Shown here: positions 11,883-21,641 of the stretch, piece by piece
Position numbering within the stretch: the first letter of the stretch is position 1
How the letters are laid out: each line of letters begins with the position of its first letter
Assembly (NCBI GenBank): GCA_911728435.2
Contig: OU452204.1
Coordinates: forward strand, 16,492,001 to 16,556,000
From: Apoderus coryli
Taxonomy: Eukaryota > Arthropoda > Insecta > Coleoptera > Attelabidae
Length of the DNA: 64,000 bases
Reading direction: 5' to 3'
Program-made: the position numbers and the translations under genes
Notes under the pieces: model-generated
The model's input: the letters and a program-made list of their open reading frames with translations, nothing else
What the model was told of the DNA's origin: nothing
The model's database searches: none

Positions 11883-12310
11883 CAAAATAGTTGACCTACG
11901 CCTATGAGTTACTTTAGTTCTTTTAAAATATCTATTTTATCTACTTACTTTTTTATGATCAGTGTGTTGAGAGAATTCCCATCTCTCATTGACACTGTAG
12001 GTATTAATTTCATTATATTTTGTTTTATTTAGCTGTTATAGGTTCGCAAGCAATGTTAAAAATATTTTTAGGGAATTTGACCAGATTTTCTATGGTAGGT
12101 ATTAGACTCTGTGTCACTGTAATCTAATTTTTTAAAATGTTATGTTAGTCTGTTTGGTCATCGTCCTTTTGTTGAATGTTTATTTTTATTTATATAACTT
12201 TATAACTTTTAGTTTATTGAGGTTTTATGTTTTTTTAGCCGGATGATGTGCACATATTGCACGAAACGTTGCAATAGAATTTAAAATTCAGAATTACTGA
12301 ATTTCATTTA
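11883..12310 (+). mobile_element. 3' terminal region of the Penelope-like element
   Basis: Non-coding sequence directly after the endonuclease stop, on the same strand. It carries the hairpin motif at 12240-12267 about 360 bp past the stop. Known Penelope-like elements carry terminal repeats (pLTRs) at this position; only one copy is visible because the element is 5'-truncated. The end is approximate. Confidence 0.55.
12240..12267 (+). ncRNA. Hammerhead-core-like hairpin in the Penelope 3' end
   Basis: The order is CGGATGA (12240-12246), spacer T, stem GTGCA, 5-nt loop CATAT, stem TGCAC, then GAAAC (12263-12267) continuing GTT. The hammerhead ribozyme core is CUGANGA, stem II, GAAA. Here U4 of the core is G and one extra base precedes the stem, so self-cleavage is doubtful. 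The position at a Penelope 3' end fits known hammerhead motifs of this element class. Confidence 0.5.
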
Positions 12311-13240
12311 GTCCCAATACCCAAGAAAACTTGATAAACTAATAGAAAATATCTATAAAATCACCCCACTATATATACAGGGTAGGACAAAAGTAAATTC
12401 TATTGCCCGTGTGTCTTGTTACAATGACATGTGGGTCGATTTTATGCGTGACTATTAATCCACACTATATAACGGCAGATGTGATGAAATATAATATAAT
12501 AATAAACAAATTCAAATAGTAAATTAAATTTATTCTGCGGTAACGAACAAAACCAAAAACCACAATTTCGAATTCTCCTCGTATCACATACCAGCTTTTT
12601 GTCTGGCTAAAGCGGTCGTTTTATGACACGCGCGCATTGTTTAATGCTCCGGTAACTTGATTAATGCGCATAAATATAGAGTACTCGATGCGTAGTAGGT
12701 ACCACTTACATGCAACAACTCTACTAACGACTATAAGCTAGAGACGCCTTTAGCCTTTGTGTATAATTACATGCAAAATTTATTCACGGCCAATGCTATG
12801 TTCTAGTTTCGTTACCTATATTTATAACGGCGACATAGCAATTTTACATGGATTTGTGCATTTGTATAATTCGGTTTATATGTACATAGTTTAGATGAAA
12901 TTTACGTTTATGTTAGACGCAAAGGAATTCATGTATAGGTACATTTTTTCTAGCAGTAATTCATAATAAATGGATTATGAACGATTTAATCACTTAATTA
13001 TTAATCGACAATTTCAGAATCTTTGTTTAATGTGTGGTTAAACTCGTGTTATTATAATCGATTAATAGAACCTTTGACGTGGAAGAGTAGATAATATTGC
13101 ATAATACCAATTATGCAAAAAACAAAAAATATATATTTTTAATTTGTTCACTACTTTTTAGATTTTAAAACTTAACTTAAATATGTAGGTAACTAAATAG
13201 AAAGACTAATTTGTATTCAAAATATCAAAAATCAAAACTT
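12311..13240. other. No gene recognised
   Basis: AT-rich. At 12375 a TACAGGGTAGG sequence resembles a TA-flanked Tc1/mariner-type end, but I found no partner. Confidence 0.5.
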
Positions 13241-13397
13241 TGTATGGTAAAGCAGGTTGAAAATTAAGTATGCATTAATTTATAGTTTAAATTTTATATG
13301 GAGAAAAATAATTACACAATAAAATAAAATTAAATACTTAAATATTATTAAACTTACTGATTATTTAAGTTGCTTCACTTGCTTCATAGGACAAGCC
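13241..13397 (+). repeat. Dispersed repeat, copy 1 (inverted copy at 20342-20492)
   Basis: About 155 bp match the reverse complement of 20342-20492 almost throughout, from TGTATGGTAAAGC to GCTTCATAGGACAAGCC. The second copy abuts a mariner transposase fragment, so the repeat is probably part of, or an insertion next to, a transposon family. Confidence 0.75.
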
Positions 13398-14420
13398 GCC
13401 ACTGCAATACACATAGCAAAACCAATCAAGTATACAATACAAAAAAAACAAAATAAAACTTACTACCTTATGCCAATTTAGAATCTACATCAGTCGGAAG
13501 ACGATTTTCTCGAAGTTTAGTGAGTATTTTTCTGCTATAAACTTTTTCAGAATTTTGCAATTATGAGGAATAAGAGTTTACTCTTCTGCTCTAAATTATT
13601 CCCTAAATCATATGTCTATTCCAAATTCAGTTCTAACATACTTTAGTTGCGGCGAGTGTGTTTTTAAACATTTCCCGATAGATCTTTTGCTCGAGAATTT
13701 TGCTCGAATCAGATGCCAATTCGCATTTGAGCAATATTCTCTAAGTTTGGTGAGTTTCAGCTCTAGACATTTTCAAAGGTTTGCCATTAAGCACGAATCC
13801 TCTTGGTTCGGAATAAGAGTGACTCTAAGCTTGCCGAGATGGATTTTTGGCTCTAAATTTTTTCCCAATACAAATGTTACTTTATAATATAATAATAATA
13901 CACATGTTTTGTAGACCACATACAACTACTCTGAACTGGAATTTCTCGTAGGCGTAAATGTCGATAGTAATGATGAAATAAATAATGTATGCATGATATC
14001 CCTTAGGGTAAACTCTTATTTGGTAAAGCTTTCATAAATGAGACATAATATAAATTTATTTCTCGTTAAATATAACAAATCATGTATAATAATAGTGATT
14101 TAGCAAAATCTGCCCATTATTTTCAATAGAATCTTAAGGTAACAACGAATTGTGCTCAATTTATAAAATTATTTTGTAATTGAACATTTTAAATAAAAAT
14201 GTTTAACATGTTTAAATCTTGACCGGTTTTAGTTAAGATGTTATAAATGCTTAAGCGACTGACCCCTTCTTCAGCAATAACACAAAATATTTCCTAATTT
14301 TAACGATAAATTTAAATTGGATTTTTATATCTATATATTATTAAAGAAATTAAACTTTATAGTTATGTAAAGTTCTTAATTAATTTGCAAATTCCCTGCT
14401 TGTATTAGGTAATTTTTTTC
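13398..14420. repeat. Degenerate tandem-like repeats (13510-13870); no gene
   Basis: Related phrases recur: CGAAGTTTAGTGAG (13515), CTAAGTTTGGTGAG (13742) and CTAAGCTTGCCGAG (13814), and GGAATAAGAGT followed by CTCTAAATT near 13570 and 13805-13860. This suggests an old, decayed tandem array with units of roughly 70-250 bp. An open frame at 13612-13887 runs through it without recognisable protein motifs. The remainder is AT-rich without features. Confidence 0.35.
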
Positions 14421-14970
14421 ATAAATAAATAAATAAATAAACTTTATTGGCCACAAAACTGTACACACAATGTATACATTTGCAAGTCAAACAATTAATA
14501 CTTAAAAACTACAATAAATACAAAAACAAAAACACTGTATTACATACAATTACAAAAACACATAGTAGCCCATAGGCAAGAATATCATGTTTATTATCGT
14601 ACATATATAAAACCAAAAATAAAAGAACAAAAAATGAAAAAAAAGGAAACACGCAATCACAATAGAGAATGTAGACCCTCGCACGATCGCATCCCAAATG
14701 ACCATTCCCCTAATGGGTCGCACATAGCTCAGAGAATTCCTGAAGTGTGTACACAGCACCATCCGTCAGGAAGCGCTTTAGCTTATTTTTAAATGCATTT
14801 AATGACTGTGCATCTTTGATCGTCGTCGGTAACCGATTAAAATAATATTGACCCGAGTATACTGGGCTCCGTTTAAAAAACTCATGTTTACCCCTTGGGG
14901 ATACAGGCTATTCGCCCCCCGAGTATTGTGCCCGTGCAAACTAGCGTTGGTACGAAACTTGTTAATAATT
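14421..14970 (-). mobile_element. LINE 3' end fragment, minus strand
   Basis: Reading the minus strand with one frame change gives NASLHGHNTRGANSLYPQG, then HEFFKRSPVYSGQYYFNRLP, then LNAFKNKLKRFL and YTLQEFSELC. This is the classic C-terminal segment of Jockey/CR1-type ORF2 ('HNTR', 'SG..YFNRLP', 'LNAFKNKLK'). The 3' end is AATAAAG followed by TTTAT repeats (plus 14421-14450). Its 5' side is joined head to head to the next LINE near 14970. Confidence 0.85.
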
Positions 14971-16712
14971 ATTATTCCACGATTTCTGTGTCGAATATTA
15001 CTGAAACTGAAATAATTGATTCTTGTAAAAAATTAAAAAACAAGTTTACGGCCGGACCTGATGGGTTGCCATCGTTTTTAATAAAGGTTTGCGTGGGAAT
15101 CTTGGCGAGTCCACTAGCAACAATATTTAATAGGGCTCTCAACGAAGGCAAGGTTCCAGATCGATGGCGAGAGGCAAGAGTTGTGCCTGTTTATAAAGCA
15201 GGCAACAGATCGCTCATCAATAACTATCGACCGATTTCTATATTATCCAATTTCTCTAAATTATTTGAAGCTGTGCTGTATAACAGAATATGTAATTCCG
15301 TACATGGGCAAGTTTCCCTTAATCAGCATGGGTTTTTCACCGGGAGGTCCACTGCCACTAACCTTGCAATTTTTACTCAGCAAGTGAACGAGGTTGTTGA
15401 TGGTGCTGGGCAATTTGATGTGTTGTATACAGACTTTGCTAAAGCATTTGACCGTTTGGATCACCGAATACTTGTTCAAAAGCTCGATCGATTCGGATTT
15501 GATGATGGTTTGAGGTCGTTAATTACTTCATATCTTCAGAACAGACTTCAATATGTATATTATAACGGCTATACGTCAGAGAGGTATTGGGCTTCCTCAG
15601 GCGTTCCGCAGGTATCCAATTTGGGTCCACTGCTTTTTTCTATTTTTATAAACGATCTAAATGATTGTCTGTGTGTAAAACGGCTTTTTTTTGCCGACGA
15701 TCTTAAGTTGTTCGCCCCTATTACTTCTCATGTAGACTGTCTTCGGTTGCAGGACGATCTGAGAGCTGTGGAACATTGGTGTAACGTTAATAATCTATCG
15801 CTCAACGAGAATAAATGCAAATGTATGACATTCACTAGAAGGAAGAATATTATAAGTTTTCGCTACACGGTTGGTGGGACCGCACTAGCTAGGTGTCTGA
15901 CTGCTGCTGACCTGGGCGTGCTTTTCGACTCTAATCTATCATTTGTGCCTCATGTGGCTGCTAGGACTGGTGAAGCTGTGAGATCCTACGGTTTTATCGT
16001 GAGAAGCTGTAGGAGTTTTCATAGTATTGATGCGTTGAAAGTTTTGTATAACTCTTTTGTGCGTTCGAAGCTCGAATATTGCTCCTTGATTTGGTACCCG
16101 ATCTATCAGATTCATGTGCGGAATGTTGAGAGTGTCCAGAGAAAGTTTTTGAAATACCTTTCATTTAAGGCAGACGGTATTTATCCTGACAGAGGGATTG
16201 AATATACGTTGTTGCTGAACAAGTTCAATTTCAAGAGTTTGGAGTTTAGAAGAATGTTTTTTTCTCTAAAATTTTTGTATGATCTTTTACATAATAGAAT
16301 CGACTGTTCTGAACTCCTAGCTCAAATAAATTTTAACGTGCCCAGACTTGGCGCCCGCAATCCTTTAACTTTCTACTCTCAGCGCCCTTGCACTAACCTC
16401 TATACAAAATCGCCCGTATATGTCATGTGTAATAATTTTAATTGGATTTGCGCTGACTGTGACATTTTTAATTGTTCAAGGGAAGCACTTAGGAGGGCTG
16501 CTCTGACTGTTTGTGCGTCGTAGTTTCTCTTTTTGTTCTTGTTAATTGTTTAATTAGTGTAGATCAATCATGTTTTACTTTTAATGGATTGCTTATTGTG
16601 TTATGTATAATATTTTGTTTTTTTTTTGTGGAATTACCTATTGTATTATAATTTTGCTCTGTTAAGGGAGAAATCTGTTGAGCAATAAAGGTTATTATTA
16701 TTATTATTATTA
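14970..16712 (+). mobile_element. 5'-truncated LINE with long intact reverse transcriptase frame
   Basis: An uninterrupted frame ends at TAG 16523. Non-LTR reverse transcriptases prime on nicked chromosomal DNA and copy the element RNA. The visible RT domain has FTAGPDGLPSFLIK, NNYRPISILSNFSKLFEAVL, FDVLYTDFAKAFDRLDHRIL (motif A), SSGVPQVSNLGPLLFSIFIND (motif B; usual GVPQGS changed to GVPQVS) and RLFFADDLKLF (motif C with both catalytic D). Thumb and C-terminal regions follow. The endonuclease is missing. The formal ATG at 14895 is misleading because the first ~25 codons are antisense to the neighbouring LINE. The 3' UTR ends AATAAAGG followed by TTA repeats (16691-16712). Jockey-like group by inference. 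Confidence 0.9.
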
Positions 16713-17150
16713 ATTTATACAGATATATACCCGTTAATGTCAAGATCTTTTTGGATATAAAAGTATCTCTACATGAAAAATTGTAAGCCAAGCCATAAAT
16801 GATGCGTATTACTCTTTTTTGAAGGATGAAAACTCTTTCCAAACTCACCGCTCTACCCCAAAGCAGTATGTTATATGACAGTACAGAGTAAACCAAACCG
16901 TAATTGACACTGATTAGGGACGCTGTATTCATTTTTGTTTTTAAGGAGTAAATCAAAAACAAAACCCTGTTTAGCTTGCCGCAAATTGCATCAGTCTGAC
17001 TCGCCCACCGCAATCGAGAATCAAGATATAGTCCTAGAACTTTGGAAGAATCAGTCCAAGGAAGCTGGACATTTTTAAAGAAGATGTTGAAATTCAGAGA
17101 TGGTTTGTAGATGGGAAATTGGACAGCAATAGTTTTATTGTGGTTAATAA
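16713..17150 (-). mobile_element. LINE C-terminal fragment, minus strand
   Basis: The minus-strand frame gives RWASQTDAICGKLNRVLFLI, then YSVLSYNILLWG and VFILQKRVIRIIYGL. These are the thumb-region hallmarks 'W..H/Q...I..KL', 'Y.....G...WG' and 'LQKR.IR.I' of LINE ORF2. RT catalytic motifs and the 3' tail are absent. The end near 17150 is approximate. Confidence 0.75.
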
Positions 17151-18770
17151 TTATTATTAATATGATTTTTATTTAGTACTATCCTTCAGCACACAGTCGA
17201 CCAAAAACAACAACGAATTGATGCTTCAGAGGAGTTTTTGGCGCTGTTAAACAACACAACGCCTTAAATGTATGTTAAAATTAACCCTTATTTACAAATG
17301 TACTACTGGTCCTATGCATATCAACCCTTATGTAATTGGTCTGCTGTGCGTTTGTGAACTACCCTATATATCTTCCACAAACACACTAATAGGCCACCCT
17401 GTATATACCTAGTTTTGATATAAATATAGCCCACAAAATGCAGCCAAAAAAACTTGTTTACAAAGGCGGTCATAAATATTAGAAAAGGGGTCTAAAAAAT
17501 TAGACTATAAAACTGAGTTGGTGTTTAAAATACACGACAAAAAATTTATGTAAGTTAAGTTATATTGGAAGACAACTGAAATTCGGAATATATTCATAAA
17601 TTTCGATTTATTTTGTATAATTTAGTTGTGCATTTTAATTTAAATGCACAAAAGATATCAAAATCCTCGTTGTCTCAAAACCACATGGCGAAATATTTCT
17701 TCCACTGGGAATACAGATTATTTGACTAATGATTCTCATATCAACATTCTGTTGTAAAAAAATTTAGAAGCGGGTTTCTTTCCAATATCAACCGTTACAT
17801 AGTGATGTTAAAATAATTTACCAGGCTTTGAATTGATACTTATTTATCAAAAGATATCCTGATTAAACTTAATGTTTTCACAATACATTGAACAAACATA
17901 ACAAGTTTGTTGTATATTTTATTTTAAATCCAAAACATTCGATATGGATGGTGGTACCATGGGAACAAATTATGTGCTTTATATGGTAATCACCAGTAGA
18001 AATTGAATGTTATGATTAATGATCAACATTGTACTTTTTACAGAGTTGTTCATGTAAACTCAATAGGCAAATCATTACTAATCGGTTGAATTTTACGCCT
18101 TTTTTTCATATAAAAAACATGATGATGATACATATATATAACCGTATATAACGATTGTTAAAAATTTTTTTGTTGATTTTGATTAATAAAATAGTGACTT
18201 TATTTTAATTAATAATTATAACTTGTCGGGAAAGTTTTGAGTGACACAACCGATTTTTTTTCCGTGTAGGTATCTCGGAGCATATGAAAAAGACACTGCG
18301 AGATTTTCTATAATACACTGTTTCTTAATAATAATTTTCTACTGAGTAGGCACATATGAGACCCAATCAAATGCACAAAAATCAGTTACAGCAATAACGT
18401 TACCTATACCTAGTGTTCGTTTCTTTTAGAATGTGACTAATAAATCGTCTACAACAATTTTCTTAGTTTATCACAAACAGGAAATGTTGCTGATATAGTA
18501 CGGCGATATATACCTACGTAATATGCTCCTATTAAAACCGTTTTAAAGGTATTTTGTTCTAGCGGGACAATTATTATTATTATTAGGTAAAGATGAAGTT
18601 ACACAAAAGGAAAAAGAGTGAAAACGAGAATCCATATGCGTACGTATTAGGTAAAGGATTGTAATAAATAAAAACAAGTGCACGCATGCCTTTGGTTTAT
18701 TTATGTGACCAATTTAGTGCTATAATTGTGGTTAGTTAGACATTGTTCACGAGTGCTAATTGGACATATT
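17151..18770. other. No gene recognised
   Basis: AT-rich DNA. A CACCCTG|TA sequence at about 17393-17401 resembles a Tc1/mariner end without an identifiable partner. Confidence 0.5.
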
Positions 18771-19340
18771 ATACACGGTGTCCCTCCAGGAAAGACCGCA
18801 ATAAGTACATACTGAAAAAGTAAAAGTAAAATTTGATAATGTTGATAATATAAAGCACTTAAAAAAACTGTAGACAGTTGATCTACTAAAACACCTTGTG
18901 AAAAAAGTCGCATTTTTTTTGTCACTTTATTTCTTTAATTAAAAACAAAAAGTTCATTACAGCTTTATTTTAATAATTTACAAATAGACGCTCTTAAAAA
19001 ATAAAAATATTATTTTTTTTTGATAATTTAAGCTTAAGTTGAATGAAACCTTAGCTTAAATTAAATACAAAAAAAAGCATCTTTTGATAAGAAAACAACA
19101 AGTAATGAATTAAATTAAACTAAATTATAAACAATCAAGTAAAATTTATTTTATGATATGCTCAAAATGTCGACCACCTTGTTGGCGTAACTTATGCAGT
19201 CTTAAAATAAATGTTAGCTCTTTCGAGCATTTGAGAAGTAATAATAAAAGAAGTCATTCGGTGCCAAGTCAGGACTATACGACGGATGCCTCATCAAATC
19301 GATGTTTGTCTTTGTATACACACATTTCTTTGTATACACA
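18771..19340 (-). mobile_element. Deleted mariner-type element fragment
   Basis: On the minus strand RHPSYSPDLAPNDFFYYYF (about 19313-19255) is the third catalytic motif of mariner-type transposases (HPxYSPDLAPxDFFLF). It is followed after a short gap by RQQGGRHFEHIIK and a stop near 19137, a typical C-terminus of the superfamily. Sequence between them is mostly lost. A possible end resembling GGTGTCCCTCC lies near 18777. The element is inactive. Confidence 0.65.
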
Positions 19341-19840
19341 CATTTTGTGAAACATTTTTTTAAAATTTGTTTACATACAATATTTGGCAGTAAATTAAAA
19401 ATCAAGAAAATTACTGAATGTAGTAGTAGTATGCTGTATAGAAGCATTTTGTATCATAAAATTGGTACAATTAAAACAAAATGAAAAAGAATGAAGGTTT
19501 TACGTGGATTGTAGCGGTGTATTTTTTATAGCTCATAAATAACTATCCTATACCTGACGCCGATAGTTATATTATATTTATACAGGCCATATATTAATAG
19601 AAAATATAAGTGCTGTTGTAAACTGCTAATAAACGAGGTAAAATTAGGTATCAGTAGCCAGCAAACACATATCTCAGGGAGTTTTCCATGCACTATTTCA
19701 GTCTTTCCTGACTGGGTGCGAAGTCGGATGGTTCTTATCACAGGATCATCAATTTAATAAGGAATGAGGCTTCTGCAGTGGAATTTATAATATATGAAAG
19801 TCAATTCTATAGATGCTCTTGCTGTGTTCTTTGGATCAGC
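19341..19840. other. No gene recognised
   Basis: AT-rich spacer between two mariner fragments. Confidence 0.5.
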
Positions 19841-19879
19841 GATTCAACTCGAAAAATTTGACAGAACTCGATTTTATTA

Positions 19880-20340
19880 TTCAACATAGTTGCCTTTGAG
19901 GACAATACAACGAGTATAGTGATTTGCCAAAATTTCGATATCACTTTTATAGTACGATTTCTTTTTTTAGTCAAAATAGGCCGCAGTTTCAGACATTACT
20001 TCATCATTGGACTTAAATTTCTTTCCAGCAAGCATTTTCTTGAAATCTGAAAACAGGAAAAAGTCGCTGGGGACTGAATCTGGAGGTGGGTAAGCAATTG
20101 GAAGCACAATTCATTTAATTTGGCCAAAGTTTTCATCGATTTGTGACACGCTTCATTGTCTTGGTGAAACAACAGTTTTTTCTTTTGCAAATGTGGCCGT
20201 TTCTTTGCATGGTAATAGTCGCTGTTGATGGTGGTTTCTTTTTGGAGGTAGTCGAGGGATATTATTCCGTTCGCATTCCAAAATACAGCCGCCATCACCC
20301 TACCGGCCGCCTGTTCCGTCTTTGCTCGCTTTAGATTGTT
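19880..20340 (-). pseudogene. Mariner transposase, C-terminal half, frameshifted
   Basis: Cut-and-paste transposase fragment. The minus strand encodes MAAVFWNANGIISLDYLQKE, INSDYYHAKKRPHLQKKKLL and FHQDNEACHKSMKTLAKL. This matches the region around the second catalytic aspartate (normally FHQDNAPCHKS; here the D is kept and AP changed to EA). The third catalytic segment is corrupted by a frame change (LLTHLQIQSPATFSCFQI). Further on, ETAAYFD, a stop, then KSYYKSDIEILANHYTRCIV and LKGNYVE with the terminal stop are readable. It has no N-terminal DNA-binding part. Confidence 0.85.
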
Positions 20341-20341
20341 T

Positions 20342-20492
20342 GGCTTGTCCCATGAAGCAAGTGAAGCAACACTTCTCCTAAATAATCAGTAAAATTAATA
20401 ATATTTAAGTATTTAATTTTATTTTATTGTGTAATTATTTTTCTCCATGTAAAATTAATGTATACTTAATTTTCAACCAGCTTTACCATACA
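20342..20492 (-). repeat. Dispersed repeat, copy 2 (inverted relative to 13241-13397)
   Basis: This is the reverse complement of copy 1 with few differences. It begins at the edge of the mariner transposase fragment with GCTTGTCCCATGAAGCAAG and ends at GCTTTACCATACA. Confidence 0.75.
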
Positions 20493-20609
20493 ACTGTAAT
20501 TTTGAATTTCGTCTTCATCTGAAGCAAGCTTTATCGTATACACCTATTTAACATACTTAATTTACATACCTATAGGTATTTCCCTCTTTTTTTATTCCTG
20601 TAATAATAG

Positions 20610-20913
20610 TAAAACATTATTTATTTCGGTCTCTCCCTCTTCCCTGTGTGCGACGCTTGACACCCTTTCCAGTGCTTGTGTCCTATGACAATAGCCTATT
20701 TATTTATCATACACGTTCTTATGCAGATGAAGCGTGCCTCAAAGCATTTTCATCTATAATTCAGCAACAATGGGCAACACTGCTATCTGGCATAGACTAT
20801 ACAACCAACTCTTCCTCTTCCGTCACTGGTGTATTGTAAGGTTTGACTTGCCAATGTATTTTTGTTGTATGAGTTAATGGACAATAAAGTTTTTATTTTA
20901 TTTATTTATTTAC
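20610..20913 (+). mobile_element. Possible LINE 3' UTR and tail
   Basis: The interval ends ACAATAAAGTTTTTATTT followed by TTTA repeats (20880-20913), the form of the LINE tail at 14421. A 63-codon frame upstream has no firm LINE motif, so only the tail supports the call. Confidence 0.4.
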
Positions 20914-21641
20914 GAAATAATGCTCACTCACAAAAAAAGCAATTGACTTAGAACCTATTTACGTATATCTCAAATGAATGGCAAAACATCACCTATTTAG
21001 GTACGTGTTTTTGCGTTTTCGCAAGAAATAAAACGGAAAATGTTATTCCATACATATGAACAACCCTGTAATATGCTTTAGATAACGGCAATTTTCTAAA
21101 GTTTTATTGTTTAACTGTATACAAATACATGCAATATTTGTTAATTTAAAATTCAAAATTTCTCTATCTTATTTAACACAACAAACATATATTTGAGAAG
21201 TTTTCATTGATGAATAAATTGTTTTTCGAGATAATCCAGCATTATAAATTTTTCATTAATATAATTTACATATTAATTAATAGTACCACGCCACATATAG
21301 ATAGATAGATTAATTTTCTTACGGTTTTTAACAATAACCTGAATATTTATTTATATTTCTTACTGAAAATAATATTAATCAAAATTTGGATATTTCATAG
21401 TAGTATTTAAATAAAATAATCGCATTAATATATTTGTCAACTTTATTTGCAAAAATTTTAAATATTTTATTTTCTAAATTAATATTATTAATGTATATAA
21501 ATATTTTATAAAAATACGTTAGATACTATTTATAAAATTTGCTATACTGGGCTGTTGAACCTTTAATTTGGAATTTATAAAACTTGATATACAGGGTGAG
21601 TCACGACGGACGCCATATAGAAATATATATATATATATATA
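20914..21641. other. No gene; solo CAGGGTG end and TA microsatellite
   Basis: AT-rich DNA. TACAGGGTGAGTCACGACGG at 21591 looks like one end of a TA-flanked Tc1/mariner-type element with no partner seen. An AT dinucleotide run lies at 21622-21641, directly before the next LINE. Confidence 0.5.

Noticed and set aside
12375..17401. TACAGGG at 12375 and CCCTGTA at 17393 as the ends of one 5-kb element
   Set aside because: The sequences next to the two ends do not match each other as inverted repeats.
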